This document shows, piece by piece, positions 55,969 to 64,000 of a DNA stretch of 64,000 nucleotides. Under the pieces are notes generated by a model. That model was given only the letters and a program-made list of their open reading frames with translations. It ran no database searches and was not told the DNA's origin. Position numbers and translations under genes: made by a program. How positions within the stretch are numbered: the first letter of the stretch is position 1; each line of letters opens with the position of its first letter. Source of the DNA: Roseovarius nanhaiticus (GTDB lineage Bacteria > Pseudomonadota > Alphaproteobacteria > Rhodobacterales > Rhodobacteraceae); the NCBI RefSeq assembly GCF_900156535.1, contig NZ_FTNV01000001.1, forward strand, positions 1,984,001 to 2,048,000. Reading direction: 5' to 3'.

Positions 55969-58035
55969 ATGCAACGCCATTGGCTGACTTCGACCACCGC
56001 CCTCGCCCTTGTCCTCAACGCCGCTACGCCGCTGCCTTCCACCGCTTACGAAAAGGCATCGATCCAGCCGGCAGTGGCGCCGAACGGCGCCGATCTGCGC
56101 TTGGCGCAGGCCGACGCCACGGCCAGTGATGCCATCGATGGTGTGATCTCGGACACCGTGGGCCAAGCGTCGGGTGAGCAATCCGGCGCATCCGACGTGT
56201 TGGAAAACGCCGCAGAGGCCCAAGCGCAAGCCGAAGCACAGGCCGCTGCGGAGGCACAGGCCGCTGCAGAAGCGCAAGCCGCAGAGGAGGCTCAGGCGGC
56301 CGCAGACGCACAAGCTGAAGCGGAAGCGCAAGCAGCCGCAGAAGCGCAAGCTGCAGAAGAAGTGCAGGCTGCTGCAGAGGCACAGGCGGCCGCAGATGCA
56401 CAAGCTGAAGCGGAAGCGCAAGCTGCCGAGGAAGCGCAAGCAGCCGCAGAAGCCCAAAGCGCAGCCGAGGCCGAAGCGGCGGCGGCTGAGGCGGCGGCCA
56501 AGGAGGCCGCCGAGGCCGAAGCAGCGCGCGCCGAAGCCGAAGCAGCCGCGGCGCAGCAGGCCGCAGATGAGGCCGCTGCCGCAGAAGCGGCGGCGCAGCA
56601 GACGCAATCCGCAGAGACGGGCGAAGCCGCCGCTCCTGAGGCAAGCACGCAAACGCAATCTTCCGAAAACGCGGCGCCCGATGCTGCGATCGAGCCGGCG
56701 CAGACCGAGTCGACCGAAAACAGCGCCCCCGACCTTCCCGAAACTGACGCCGAGCCCGCTGCCGAGCCCGCTGCCGAGTCCGAGGCGCCCGAGATCCCCG
56801 AAGTACCGATCCAAACGCAGAGCCAGGAAAACGCCGCACCCGACGTCGGAGCGGCTGAAACCCCCACCGAATCGACCGAAAATCTGGCGCCGGATACGCA
56901 GCCCGAGGTTCTGCCCGAAGTCAGCGCCGAAGATCAGGCGACCGCCGCAGATCTGGCGGATGAAAACGCTGGCGCCGCTGCCGCCGCTTCTGGCGAGGGT
57001 GAGGTCGTGGAGACTCAGGATATCACCGTCACCGAGGAAAACACCCGCGCCTCGAACGAAGAATTCACCACCTCTGCCAGCGGTCAGCAGGCTCCGGCGC
57101 AGCAGACGCCAGTGGCACGCGATGACGATGACAATCAGCTGCTCAAAAACCTCGGCGTTGCTGCGGCGGCGGGCCTTGGGGCCTACGCCATCGGCCGCAT
57201 GCTGGATGGCGGCGGGCGCGTCGTATCGAACACCGGCGACCGCGTCGTCGTGCAAGAGCCGTCGGGCGGCTACCGCATCATCAAGGATGACGACACGCTC
57301 TTGCGTCAGCCGGGATCAGATGTGCGAACCGAGACATTCTCGGACGGCTCGACGCGCAGTGTCGTGACCGAAGCCGATGGCAGCCGCACAGTCACCATCC
57401 GCGCCGCCGATGGCCGCGTTCTGCGCCGCGTGCGCACCCTGCCGGACGGGCGCGACGTGACCCTCTTTGACGACACGCGCCGGTTCGAGCGTGTCGATGT
57501 GACCGAGCTCGAGCGCGCCGATGCGCGTCGCGGTGCGGATTACGACTACAGCACGTCGGACGTTGATCAGTTGCGTCTCGCGCTCAATGCCGCCAATGGC
57601 GAGCTGCCCAAGCGCAGCTATTCGCTGAACCAGATCCGCCGCATCGACGCGGTGCGCAAGCTGGTGCCGGTCATCGCGCTTGATGCGATCAATTTCCGCA
57701 CTGGCTCGGCGGTGATTGAGGCCGACGAGGCGCAGGATCTGGCCGATCTGGGCCGCGCCATGGTGGCCGCCATCAACGACGACCCCGGACAGGTCTTCCT
57801 GATCGAGGGGCATACAGACACCGTTGGCGACGCCAGCTACAATCTGGCGCTCTCTGACCGGCGCGCCGAGTCCGTTGCACTGGCTCTGACCGAGTATTTC
57901 CAGGTGCCGCCTGCCAACATGATCGTGCAGGGCTATGGCGAGGGCGATCTGCGCATTCGTCAAGAGGGCGACATTCGCGCCAATCGCCGCGGCGCCGTGC
58001 GGAACATCACCCCACTGCTGGATGGTGGCCGCTAA
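55969..58035 (+). CDS. OmpA family protein with long Ala/Gln/Glu-rich repeats
   Basis: A 688-residue exported protein. The signal peptide (MQRHWLTSTTALALVLNAAT) is followed by a low-complexity region of roughly 150 residues built from AEAQAAAEAQAAEE-like units (about residues 82-230). Four SxENxAPD-like motifs come next, then a short hydrophobic helix (NLGVAAAAGLGAYAIGRML), a beta-rich segment and a C-terminal OmpA peptidoglycan-binding domain (INFRTGSAVIEADEAQDLAD, LIEGHTDTVGDASYNLALSD). The ATG at 55969 follows GGAGA. It lies inside the cox locus, but nothing links it functionally to CO dehydrogenase. It is probably a cell-wall-bound envelope protein; 188 bases precede it, where its promoter should lie. 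Confidence 0.87.
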   Translation: MQRHWLTSTTALALVLNAATPLPSTAYEKASIQPAVAPNGADLRLAQADATASDAIDGVISDTVGQASGEQSGASDVLENAAEAQAQAEAQAAAEAQAAAEAQAAEEAQAAADAQAEAEAQAAAEAQAAEEVQAAAEAQAAADAQAEAEAQAAEEAQAAAEAQSAAEAEAAAAEAAAKEAAEAEAARAEAEAAAAQQAADEAAAAEAAAQQTQSAETGEAAAPEASTQTQSSENAAPDAAIEPAQTESTENSAPDLPETDAEPAAEPAAESEAPEIPEVPIQTQSQENAAPDVGAAETPTESTENLAPDTQPEVLPEVSAEDQATAADLADENAGAAAAASGEGEVVETQDITVTEENTRASNEEFTTSASGQQAPAQQTPVARDDDDNQLLKNLGVAAAAGLGAYAIGRMLDGGGRVVSNTGDRVVVQEPSGGYRIIKDDDTLLRQPGSDVRTETFSDGSTRSVVTEADGSRTVTIRAADGRVLRRVRTLPDGRDVTLFDDTRRFERVDVTELERADARRGADYDYSTSDVDQLRLALNAANGELPKRSYSLNQIRRIDAVRKLVPVIALDAINFRTGSAVIEADEAQDLADLGRAMVAAINDDPGQVFLIEGHTDTVGDASYNLALSDRRAESVALALTEYFQVPPANMIVQGYGEGDLRIRQEGDIRANRRGAVRNITPLLDGGR
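56212..56600 (+). repeat. degenerate coding repeat in the OmpA-family gene, with a near-exact 90-bp duplication
   Basis: The Ala/Gln/Glu-rich part consists of degenerate 15- to 30-base units. One stretch (from 56293) recurs 90 bases later (from 56383) with a single base change over about 41 bases, so exactly 30 codons apart. This points to a fairly recent slippage or recombination event that kept the frame. Confidence 0.7.
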
Positions 58036-58107
58036 CAGCGACTGCCGCGCGAGTTCCGATTGAGTGTTCCGGCCCTCCGCCCCATATTGGGGGTGGAGGG
58101 CCTTTTC

Positions 58108-59073
58108 ATGACCGACAGTGACGATATTCCACAGATCGCGCTCGACTGGCACCGCGCGGGCCGGGGCGCTGCGCTGGCCACCGTCGTCCAGACCTGGGGC
58201 AGTGCGCCGCGCCGCATCGGGGCCATGCTGGCCGTGTCGGGCGCGGGCGATATGGCGGGCTCTGTCTCGGGCGGCTGCGTCGAGGGGGCCGTCGTGGCCG
58301 AGGCGATCGAGGCAATCGCCGAGGGCGCCGCACGGATGCTGGAATACGGCGTGGCCGATGGCGACGCCTTCGCCGTCGGCCTTGCCTGCGGCGGCACGAT
58401 CCGCGTGCTGGTGCAGCCCGTGGGCAGCGCGCTGCCCGAGGCGGTGCTGGCCCAGCTGACCGAGGCGCGGACCGCGCGCGTGCCCGCGGCGCTGGTCAGC
58501 CCAAAGGGCGCGCCTCCGCGGGTCGAGGCCTCGGGCCACGCCGAGCGCTTTCGCATGGACCGCTCCGGCTTCGAGGAGGATGGCGAGACATTTGTCGCCA
58601 TTCACAACCCGCCCTTGCGCCTTATCGTCGTCGGCGCCGTGCATATCGCGCAGACGCTGGTTCCGATGGCGCAGGCGGTGGGGTATGATCCGGTCGTGGT
58701 CGACCCACGCAGCGCCTTTGCCAGTGCGGCGCGTTTTCCCGGCACCCGGCTGCTGGATGACTGGCCGGATGATGGCGTGCGCGCGCTGGGGCTCGACGGG
58801 CGCACCGCGCTGGTGCTGCTGACCCATGACCCCAAGCTGGACGATCCGGCCCTGACCGAGGCGCTGCGCAGCAAGGTCTTTTATATCGGCGCGCTGGGAT
58901 CGACGCGCACCCATGCTGCGCGGCTGGACCGGATGCGCGCGGCAGGCTTTGGCGAGGATGATCTGGCGCGCATTCATGGCCCCGTCGGCCTCGATATCGG
59001 CGCGGCGGGCCCTGCGGAGATTGCGCTGAGCATCCTGGCGCAGATGACCCAGGTTCTGAGGCGCGGCGCGTGA
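58108..59073 (+). CDS. XdhC family protein (CoxF/CoxI-like molybdenum-enzyme maturation factor)
   Basis: A 321-residue XdhC/CoxI protein. The N-terminal domain has GSAPRRIGAMLAVS and the conserved GSVSGGCVEGAV, and the C-terminal domain has a Rossmann-like fold (LIVVGAVHIAQTLVPMA) and YIGALGSTRTHAARLDRM. Members bind molybdenum cofactor and help sulfurate it before insertion into xanthine-oxidase family enzymes. The ATG at 58108 follows GTGGAGG. Its stop overlaps the GTG of the next gene (59070-59073). It fits maturation of CoxL encoded downstream. Confidence 0.9.
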   Translation: MTDSDDIPQIALDWHRAGRGAALATVVQTWGSAPRRIGAMLAVSGAGDMAGSVSGGCVEGAVVAEAIEAIAEGAARMLEYGVADGDAFAVGLACGGTIRVLVQPVGSALPEAVLAQLTEARTARVPAALVSPKGAPPRVEASGHAERFRMDRSGFEEDGETFVAIHNPPLRLIVVGAVHIAQTLVPMAQAVGYDPVVVDPRSAFASAARFPGTRLLDDWPDDGVRALGLDGRTALVLLTHDPKLDDPALTEALRSKVFYIGALGSTRTHAARLDRMRAAGFGEDDLARIHGPVGLDIGAAGPAEIALSILAQMTQVLRRGA

Positions 59074-60065
59074 AATTCGGCGCCGTGCCCCTGAGCGAGG
59101 CCGAGGGCGCCATCCTCGCCCATTCCGAGGCGGTGCCGGAGGGCCGGCTGCGCAAGGGTCTGCTGCTGGAGGCGGGCCACATCGCGCAGCTCAGCGCGGC
59201 GGGGCTGAGCGCGGTCACCGTTGCACGGCTCGCGCCGGACGATCTGCACGAGGATGTGGCGGCCCGGCATCTGGCCGAAGCCCTGTCGGATGGCAGCACC
59301 GGCATCCGCCGCAGTGCGCCCGGCACGGGGCGTGTCAACCTCATTGCCGAGGGGCCGGGCGTTGTGCAACTGGACGTCGATGCGATCCGGGCGGCCAACG
59401 CCGTTGATCCGATGATCACGGTCGCGACCCTGCCGCAACTGGCGCAGATCGGCCGGGGCGGCATGATCGCCACGATCAAGATCATTTCCTACGCGGTTGC
59501 GGGCGATCTGGTGACACAGGCCTGCGACATATCGCGCGGCGCCATTCGCCTTGCCGCGCCGCAGCACCGTACCGCGTCGCTGATCGTGACCCAAACCGCG
59601 GCGGGCGCGGGCGACAAGGGGGCCTCCGCCATCGCCGCGCGCGTCGAGGCGCTGGATATGAGGTTGGCCGAAACGCTGCACTGCCCGCATGACACCGCGC
59701 CGCTGGCGGTACAATTGGCGGCGGCGCAGGGCGAAATCCTCCTCATTCTCACCGCGTCGGCCACGTCCGATACCTATGATACCGGCCCGGAGGCATTGCG
59801 CGCGGCGGGCGGGACGGTCACGCGCTTTGGCATGCCGGTGGATCCGGGCAACCTGCTCTTTCTCGGGCATCTTGGTGCAAAACCCGTCATCGGCTTGCCG
59901 GGTTGCGCCCGCGCGCCCAGCCTCAATGGCGCCGATTGGGTGCTGTCGCGCATCGCCTGCGGGCTGGACGTGACGCATGACGACATCGCGGCCATGGGCG
60001 TGGGCGGTCTGCTGAAGGAAATTCCCAGCCGCCCGATGCCGCGCCGCGGCAAGAAATCGGCGTAA
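59070..60065 (+). CDS. molybdopterin-binding protein (MoeA/MogA-like fold)
   Basis: A 331-residue protein related to molybdopterin-binding MoCF domains. The C-terminal half carries LLILTASATSDTYDTGPEAL and GMPVDPGNLLFLGHLGAKPV, then IGLPGCARAPSLNGADWVL, a form of the MoeA-type GLPG motif. The N-terminal half is the segment usually found in such CO-dehydrogenase-linked proteins. It is likely to handle molybdenum cofactor for the nearby enzyme. It is coupled to the XdhC gene by GTGA overlap. It is distinct from MobA, so the cofactor probably is not the plain guanine-dinucleotide synthase product of this gene. Confidence 0.83.
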   Translation: MKFGAVPLSEAEGAILAHSEAVPEGRLRKGLLLEAGHIAQLSAAGLSAVTVARLAPDDLHEDVAARHLAEALSDGSTGIRRSAPGTGRVNLIAEGPGVVQLDVDAIRAANAVDPMITVATLPQLAQIGRGGMIATIKIISYAVAGDLVTQACDISRGAIRLAAPQHRTASLIVTQTAAGAGDKGASAIAARVEALDMRLAETLHCPHDTAPLAVQLAAAQGEILLILTASATSDTYDTGPEALRAAGGTVTRFGMPVDPGNLLFLGHLGAKPVIGLPGCARAPSLNGADWVLSRIACGLDVTHDDIAAMGVGGLLKEIPSRPMPRRGKKSA

Positions 60066-60140
60066 AAACAGGCTTCTCAACTAAGGGGCGCCGTGCTTAA
60101 CTCTGGGCAATAACAAAGATAGCTCATAGGGAGGGCGCCC

Positions 60141-60638
<498 letters not shown>

Positions 60639-60668
60639 GGCCCGACCAGCTTTTCAGGGAGGCATCTC

Positions 60669-63050
60669 ATGCCCAAGGATAATGCACTCGATAACGGCGG
60701 CATCGGCGCCAGCCCCAAGCGGCGCGAGGATGTCCGGTTTCTGTCGGGAACCGGCAACTATACCGACGATATCAATTTGCGCGGACAGGCCTATGTGCAT
60801 TTCCTGCGCTCAGATGTAGCGCATGGCAAGCTGAACGGTCTGGACCTGAGCGAGGCCGAGAAGATGCCGGGTGTCCTGCGCATCTTTACCGGGGAGGATT
60901 TCAAGACTGCGGGCTCGATTCCCTGCGGCTGGCAAGTGACCGACCGCTTCGGCAACCCGATGCAAGAGCCGCGCCACCCGGTGCTGGCCGAGACCCATGT
61001 GCGTCATGTGGGCGACCCCATTGCCGCCATCGTCGCCGAGACGCGCGATCAGGCGCGCGACGCCGCCGAGGCGATCATCGTCGATATGGAGGAGTTGCCC
61101 GCCGTCGTTGACATGCGCGCAGCGCTGGAGGAGGGCAGTACGAAAGTACATGAAGAACTGACCAGTAACCTTTGTTTCGACTGGGGTTTCGTGGAGGAGA
61201 ACAAGCAGGCGGTCGATGATGCGATCAAGAACGCCGCGCATGTCACCACCGTGGAGCTGATCAACAACCGCCTTGTGCCCAATGCGATGGAGCCGCGTGT
61301 GGCCATCGGCGATTACAACCGCGCAAGCGGCGACTCGACGCTCTATACCACGTCGCAGAATCCGCACGTGATCCGCCTGCTCATGGGCGCCTTCGTGCTG
61401 AATATCCCCGAGCACAAGCTGCGCGTCGTGGCGCCCGATGTGGGTGGCGGCTTTGGCTCCAAGATCTATCACTATGCCGAAGAGGCGTTCTGCACCTTTG
61501 CTGCCAAGGCCCTGAACCGGCCCGTGAAATGGACCTGCACCCGGTCCGAGGCGTTCCTGAGCGACGCGCAGGCGCGCGATCATGTGACCAAAATCGAGCT
61601 GGCGCTGGACAAGGACAACAATTTCACCGCCGTGCGGACCGACACGCTCGCCAATATGGGCGCGTATCTGAGCACTTTCGCGCCCTCGATCCCCACATGG
61701 CTGCATGGCACGCTGATGGCCGGCAATTACAAGACGCCGCTGGTCTATGTGAATGTGCGCGCGGTCTTTACCAACACTGTCCCGGTCGACGCCTATCGCG
61801 GCGCGGGCCGCCCCGAGGCGACCTATCAGCTGGAGCGTGTCATCGACAAGGCGGCGCGCGAGCTGGGCGTCGATCCCATTGCCTTGCGCCGCCAGAATTT
61901 CATCACCGAATTCCCCTATCAGACACCCGTTGCGGTCGAGTACGATTCCGGCGATTTCAATTGCTTGATCGACAAACTTGAAGCGCAGGCGGATCTGTCG
62001 GGCTTCGACGCGCGCCGCAAGGAGAGCGAGAAGAAGGGCAAGCTGCGCGGCCTCGGCGTCAATTGCTTTATAGAGGCTTGCGGCATCGCGCCCTCGAACC
62101 TGGTCGGGCAACTCGGCGCGCGCGCAGGGCTATATGAAAGTGCCACGGTGCGCGTCAACGCCACCGGCGGCATAACCGTGATGACCGGCAGCCACAGCCA
62201 CGGGCAGGGGCACGAGACGGTGTTCCCGCAGGTCGTGGCCGACATGATCGGCATTCCTGCTGACATGATCGAGATCGAGCATGGCGATACCGCCAACACG
62301 CCGATGGGCATGGGCACCTACGGCTCGCGCTCGATCGCCGTGGGCGGCAGCGCGATGGTGCGCGCCACCGAGAAGATCATCGCCAAGGCCAAGAAGATCG
62401 CCGCGCATATCATGGAAGCGTCGGACGGCGATATCGAGCTGAAGGACGGCAAGTTTACCGTTGCTGGCACCGACAAATCGCTTGCCTGGGGGGACGTGAC
62501 CTTGGCGGCTTATGTGCCGCACAACTACCCGCTCGACGAGGTGGAGCCGGGGCTGGAGGAGACCGCCTTTTACGATCCGAACAACTTCACCTATCCCGCC
62601 GGCGCCTATGCCTGCGAGGTGGAGGTCGATCCCGAGACCGGCAAGGTCACGATCGAGAAATTCACGACTGCCGATGATTTCGGCAATATCGTGAACCCGA
62701 TGATCGTGGACGGTCAGGTGCATGGCGGCCTCACGCAGGGCATCGGCCAGGCGCTGATGGAGAATTGCAGCTATGACGCGGACGGGCAGCTATTGTCCGC
62801 GAGTTACATGGATTACTGCATGCCGCGCGCCGATGATGTGCCTTTCTTCAAGATCGACCACTCCAATGGCACGCCCTGCACCCACAACCCGCTGGGCGTG
62901 AAGGGCTGCGGCGAGGCGGGGGCCATCGGCTCAACGCCGACGGTGATCAACGCGGTTGTCGATGCGCTGCAATCGGGCGGGCACAAGGTGGACCATGTGG
63001 ACATGCCCGTGACGCCGCACCGCGTCTGGCAGGCGATGCAGCAGGGCTGA
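60669..63050 (+). CDS. coxL: form II CO dehydrogenase-like molybdenum large subunit
   Basis: A 793-residue molybdenum hydroxylase of the xanthine-oxidase family. The active-site loop reads AYRGAGR (residues 375-381), the form II signature; form I CO dehydrogenases have AYRCSFR with the copper-binding Cys. The catalytic Glu749 lies in [13 protein letters not shown], and [14 protein letters not shown] and [13 protein letters not shown] are cofactor-contact segments. It therefore binds Mo-cytosine dinucleotide but should lack the Mo-Cu centre. CO oxidation by form II enzymes is weak or disputed; other substrates are possible. Confidence 0.93.
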   Translation: MPKDNALDNGGIGASPKRREDVRFLSGTGNYTDDINLRGQAYVHFLRSDVAHGKLNGLDLSEAEKMPGVLRIFTGEDFKTAGSIPCGWQVTDRFGNPMQEPRHPVLAETHVRHVGDPIAAIVAETRDQARDAAEAIIVDMEELPAVVDMRAALEEGSTKVHEELTSNLCFDWGFVEENKQAVDDAIKNAAHVTTVELINNRLVPNAMEPRVAIGDYNRASGDSTLYTTSQNPHVIRLLMGAFVLNIPEHKLRVVAPDVGGGFGSKIYHYAEEAFCTFAAKALNRPVKWTCTRSEAFLSDAQARDHVTKIELALDKDNNFTAVRTDTLANMGAYLSTFAPSIPTWLHGTLMAGNYKTPLVYVNVRAVFTNTVPVDAYRGAGRPEATYQLERVIDKAARELGVDPIALRRQNFITEFPYQTPVAVEYDSGDFNCLIDKLEAQADLSGFDARRKESEKKGKLRGLGVNCFIEACGIAPSNLVGQLGARAGLYESATVRVNATGGITVMTGSHSHGQGHETVFPQVVADMIGIPADMIEIEHGDTANTPMGMGTYGSRSIAVGGSAMVRATEKIIAKAKKIAAHIMEASDGDIELKDGKFTVAGTDKSLAWGDVTLAAYVPHNYPLDEVEPGLEETAFYDPNNFTYPAGAYACEVEVDPETGKVTIEKFTTADDFGNIVNPMIVDGQVHGGLTQGIGQALMENCSYDADGQLLSASYMDYCMPRADDVPFFKIDHSNGTPCTHNPLGVKGCGEAGAIGSTPTVINAVVDALQSGGHKVDHVDMPVTPHRVWQAMQQG

Positions 63051-63064
63051 GAGGGCGGGGCGTT

Positions 63065-63109
63065 CGGGGCTCTGCCCCGGACCCCGGGATATTTCCGGCA
63101 AGAAGAAAG
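63065..63109 (+). repeat. dispersed hairpin-TATTT element, copy 4
   Basis: Hairpin CGGGGC-TCT-GCCCCG (63065-63079) followed by GGATATTTCCGGCAAGAAG (63088-63106). It lies between coxL and coxM and is closest to copy 2. Confidence 0.6.
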
Positions 63110-63134
63110 ACTTGCCGCAGTGGGAGTTGATGGG

Positions 63135-63917
63135 ATGTATGCATTCGAAATCGAGCGGCCGACCAGTATCGCCGATGCCGTGAAGGCACTGAAAACCGAG
63201 GAAGCGCAGCCGCTGGGGGGCGGTCAAACGCTGATCCCGACACTGAAGCAGCGGCTGGCCATGCCATCGGTGTTGGTCAGCCTCGCCGGCATCAAGGAGA
63301 TGCGGGGCATTTGCAAAGACGATCAGGGGCGCATGTGCATCGGCGCGGGCACGATCCATGCGGACGTTGCCGAGGGCGGGTTTCCGGGGCTGGCGTCACT
63401 GGCGGCCCATATCGGCGACCCGGCGGTGCGCAATCGTGGCACGATCGGCGGCAGTCTGGCCAATAACGATCCATCGGCCTGCTATCCGGCGGCGGCCCTG
63501 GGGGCAGGCGCGGTGATCAAGACCGACAAGCGCGAGATCGCGGCGGATGACTATTTTCAAGGCATGTTCGACACGGCCCTGGACGAGGGCGAGATCATCA
63601 CCGAGGTGAAGTTCCCCGTGCCGGAGGTGTCCGGTTATGCCAAGTTCGAGCAGCCCGCGTCGCGTTTTGCCTTGGTTGGCGTCTTTGTGGCGAAATTCGC
63701 GGATGGCGTGCGCGTAGCGGTGACGGGCGCATCCGAGGGCGGCGTTTTTCGCTGGTCCGAAGCCGAAGAGGCGCTGTCGAAATCCTTTGACGCCTCGGCG
63801 CTCGAGGGGCTGAGCGTTCCGGCGGACGTCATGATCGGGGATCTGCATGGCACGCCGGCATACCGGGCGCATCTGGTGGGCGTGATGACGCGCCGGGCAG
63901 TTGCTGCGGCCAAATGA
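63135..63917 (+). CDS. coxM: CO dehydrogenase-like medium subunit, FAD-binding protein
   Basis: A 260-residue flavoprotein subunit that passes electrons from the CoxS clusters to a quinone or other acceptor. FAD motifs are GGGQTLIP (residues 28-35) and TIGGS (103-107) in RGTIGGSLANNDPSACYPAA. The remainder matches the CO-dehydrogenase medium subunit. I chose the ATG at 63135, which follows GGGAG; a GTG at 63120 would add five residues. The gene is last in the operon and is closed by a strong terminator. Confidence 0.92.
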   Translation: MYAFEIERPTSIADAVKALKTEEAQPLGGGQTLIPTLKQRLAMPSVLVSLAGIKEMRGICKDDQGRMCIGAGTIHADVAEGGFPGLASLAAHIGDPAVRNRGTIGGSLANNDPSACYPAAALGAGAVIKTDKREIAADDYFQGMFDTALDEGEIITEVKFPVPEVSGYAKFEQPASRFALVGVFVAKFADGVRVAVTGASEGGVFRWSEAEEALSKSFDASALEGLSVPADVMIGDLHGTPAYRAHLVGVMTRRAVAAAK

Positions 63918-63944
63918 CGGCGGCCGTTACTCTTGATTGAAACG

Positions 63945-63978
63945 AAAAACGGCCCGGAGATCATCCGGGCCGTTTTTT
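63945..63978 (+). terminator. Rho-independent terminator of the cox operon
   Basis: ACGGCCCGGA (63949-63958) pairs with TCCGGGCCGT (63964-63973) over loop GATCA. The stem is extended by AAAA/TTTT and ends in T6 (63973-63978). Confidence 0.92.
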
Positions 63979-64000
63979 ACATTTGAATATCTGCGGTTTA

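Noticed and set aside
56212..56600. CRISPR array
   Set aside because: The repeats are short, degenerate, in frame and without unique spacers; they encode the Ala/Gln/Glu-rich part of the OmpA protein.
57316..58977. Long antisense frame across the OmpA and XdhC-like genes
   Set aside because: It spans two unrelated, well-supported genes on the other strand and has no protein-like motifs.

Overview
The window is GC-rich, densely coded chromosomal DNA from an alphaproteobacterium, almost certainly a member of the Rhodobacterales (Roseobacter group). The evidence is the gene order dusB-ntrB-ntrC-ntrY-ntrX-trkA-trkH-hfq-hflX, a fused ispDF, a TTG-started COQ10/RatA gene beside cinA and pgpA, an IalB-family protein, and a cobalamin operon ending in cbiZ. 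I see no phage, transposase, integrase or CRISPR array. It reads as core chromosome with a few accessory operons.

Layout. 1-3.5 kb: the end of an unidentified gene, a stand-alone ketoacyl synthase, and an ECF sigma/anti-sigma pair divergent from a secreted DUF4394 protein. 3.6-7.3 kb: IalB protein, a roughly 530 bp gene-poor gap with two minus-strand terminators and candidate small RNAs, a HerA-like ATPase and an HU-like protein. 7.2-11.5 kb: tRNA-Val(CAC), a VOC/Tat-exported small subunit/GMC dehydrogenase operon, an RHH protein, a histidine phosphatase and tRNA-Val(TAC). 11.6-17.2 kb: a cobalamin riboswitch and btuB-btuF-btuC-btuD-cbiZ. 17.3-20.6 kb: two identical tRNA-Asp genes, a small membrane protein, COQ10, and cinA-pgpA-ispDF on the minus strand. 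20.6-32.7 kb: the nitrogen-regulation, potassium-uptake, hfq and hflX block. 32.7-41.1 kb: penicillin acylase-like protein, a beta-hydroxyacid dehydrogenase, nlpD-like/pcm/surE, an SDR and a methyltransferase. 41.1-46 kb: purF, a YdcZ transporter, cvpA, radA and a coiled-coil membrane protein on the minus strand. 46.1-53.4 kb: mlaF-mlaE-alr-dnaB-pyrE-pyrC and a conserved protein of unknown function. 53.5-63.9 kb: a molybdenum hydroxylase (CO-dehydrogenase-like) locus with coxD and coxE, an OmpA-family gene, an XdhC-family gene, a molybdopterin-binding protein and coxS-coxL-coxM, closed by a strong terminator.

How the parts work together. The riboswitch operon imports corrinoids (BtuB outer membrane, BtuF periplasm, BtuCD inner membrane) and CbiZ remodels those with the wrong lower ligand. 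NtrB/NtrC and NtrY/NtrX are two sensor/regulator pairs, and neither regulator has the GAFTGA loop that contacts sigma-54. The cox locus encodes the three structural subunits of a form II enzyme (active-site motif AYRGAGR) plus maturation factors.

The most useful unexplained observations are: the candidate small RNAs at 4.57-4.84 kb; a four-copy intergenic element made of a hairpin followed by a TATTT/GAA core, one copy of which supplies the last codons of pyrC; the OmpA gene with a 90-bp internal duplication inside the cox locus; a 12-bp palindrome over the -35 of the dusB-ntr promoter; and a LytM protein lacking its zinc-binding histidines. I found no convincing wholly new multi-gene system.
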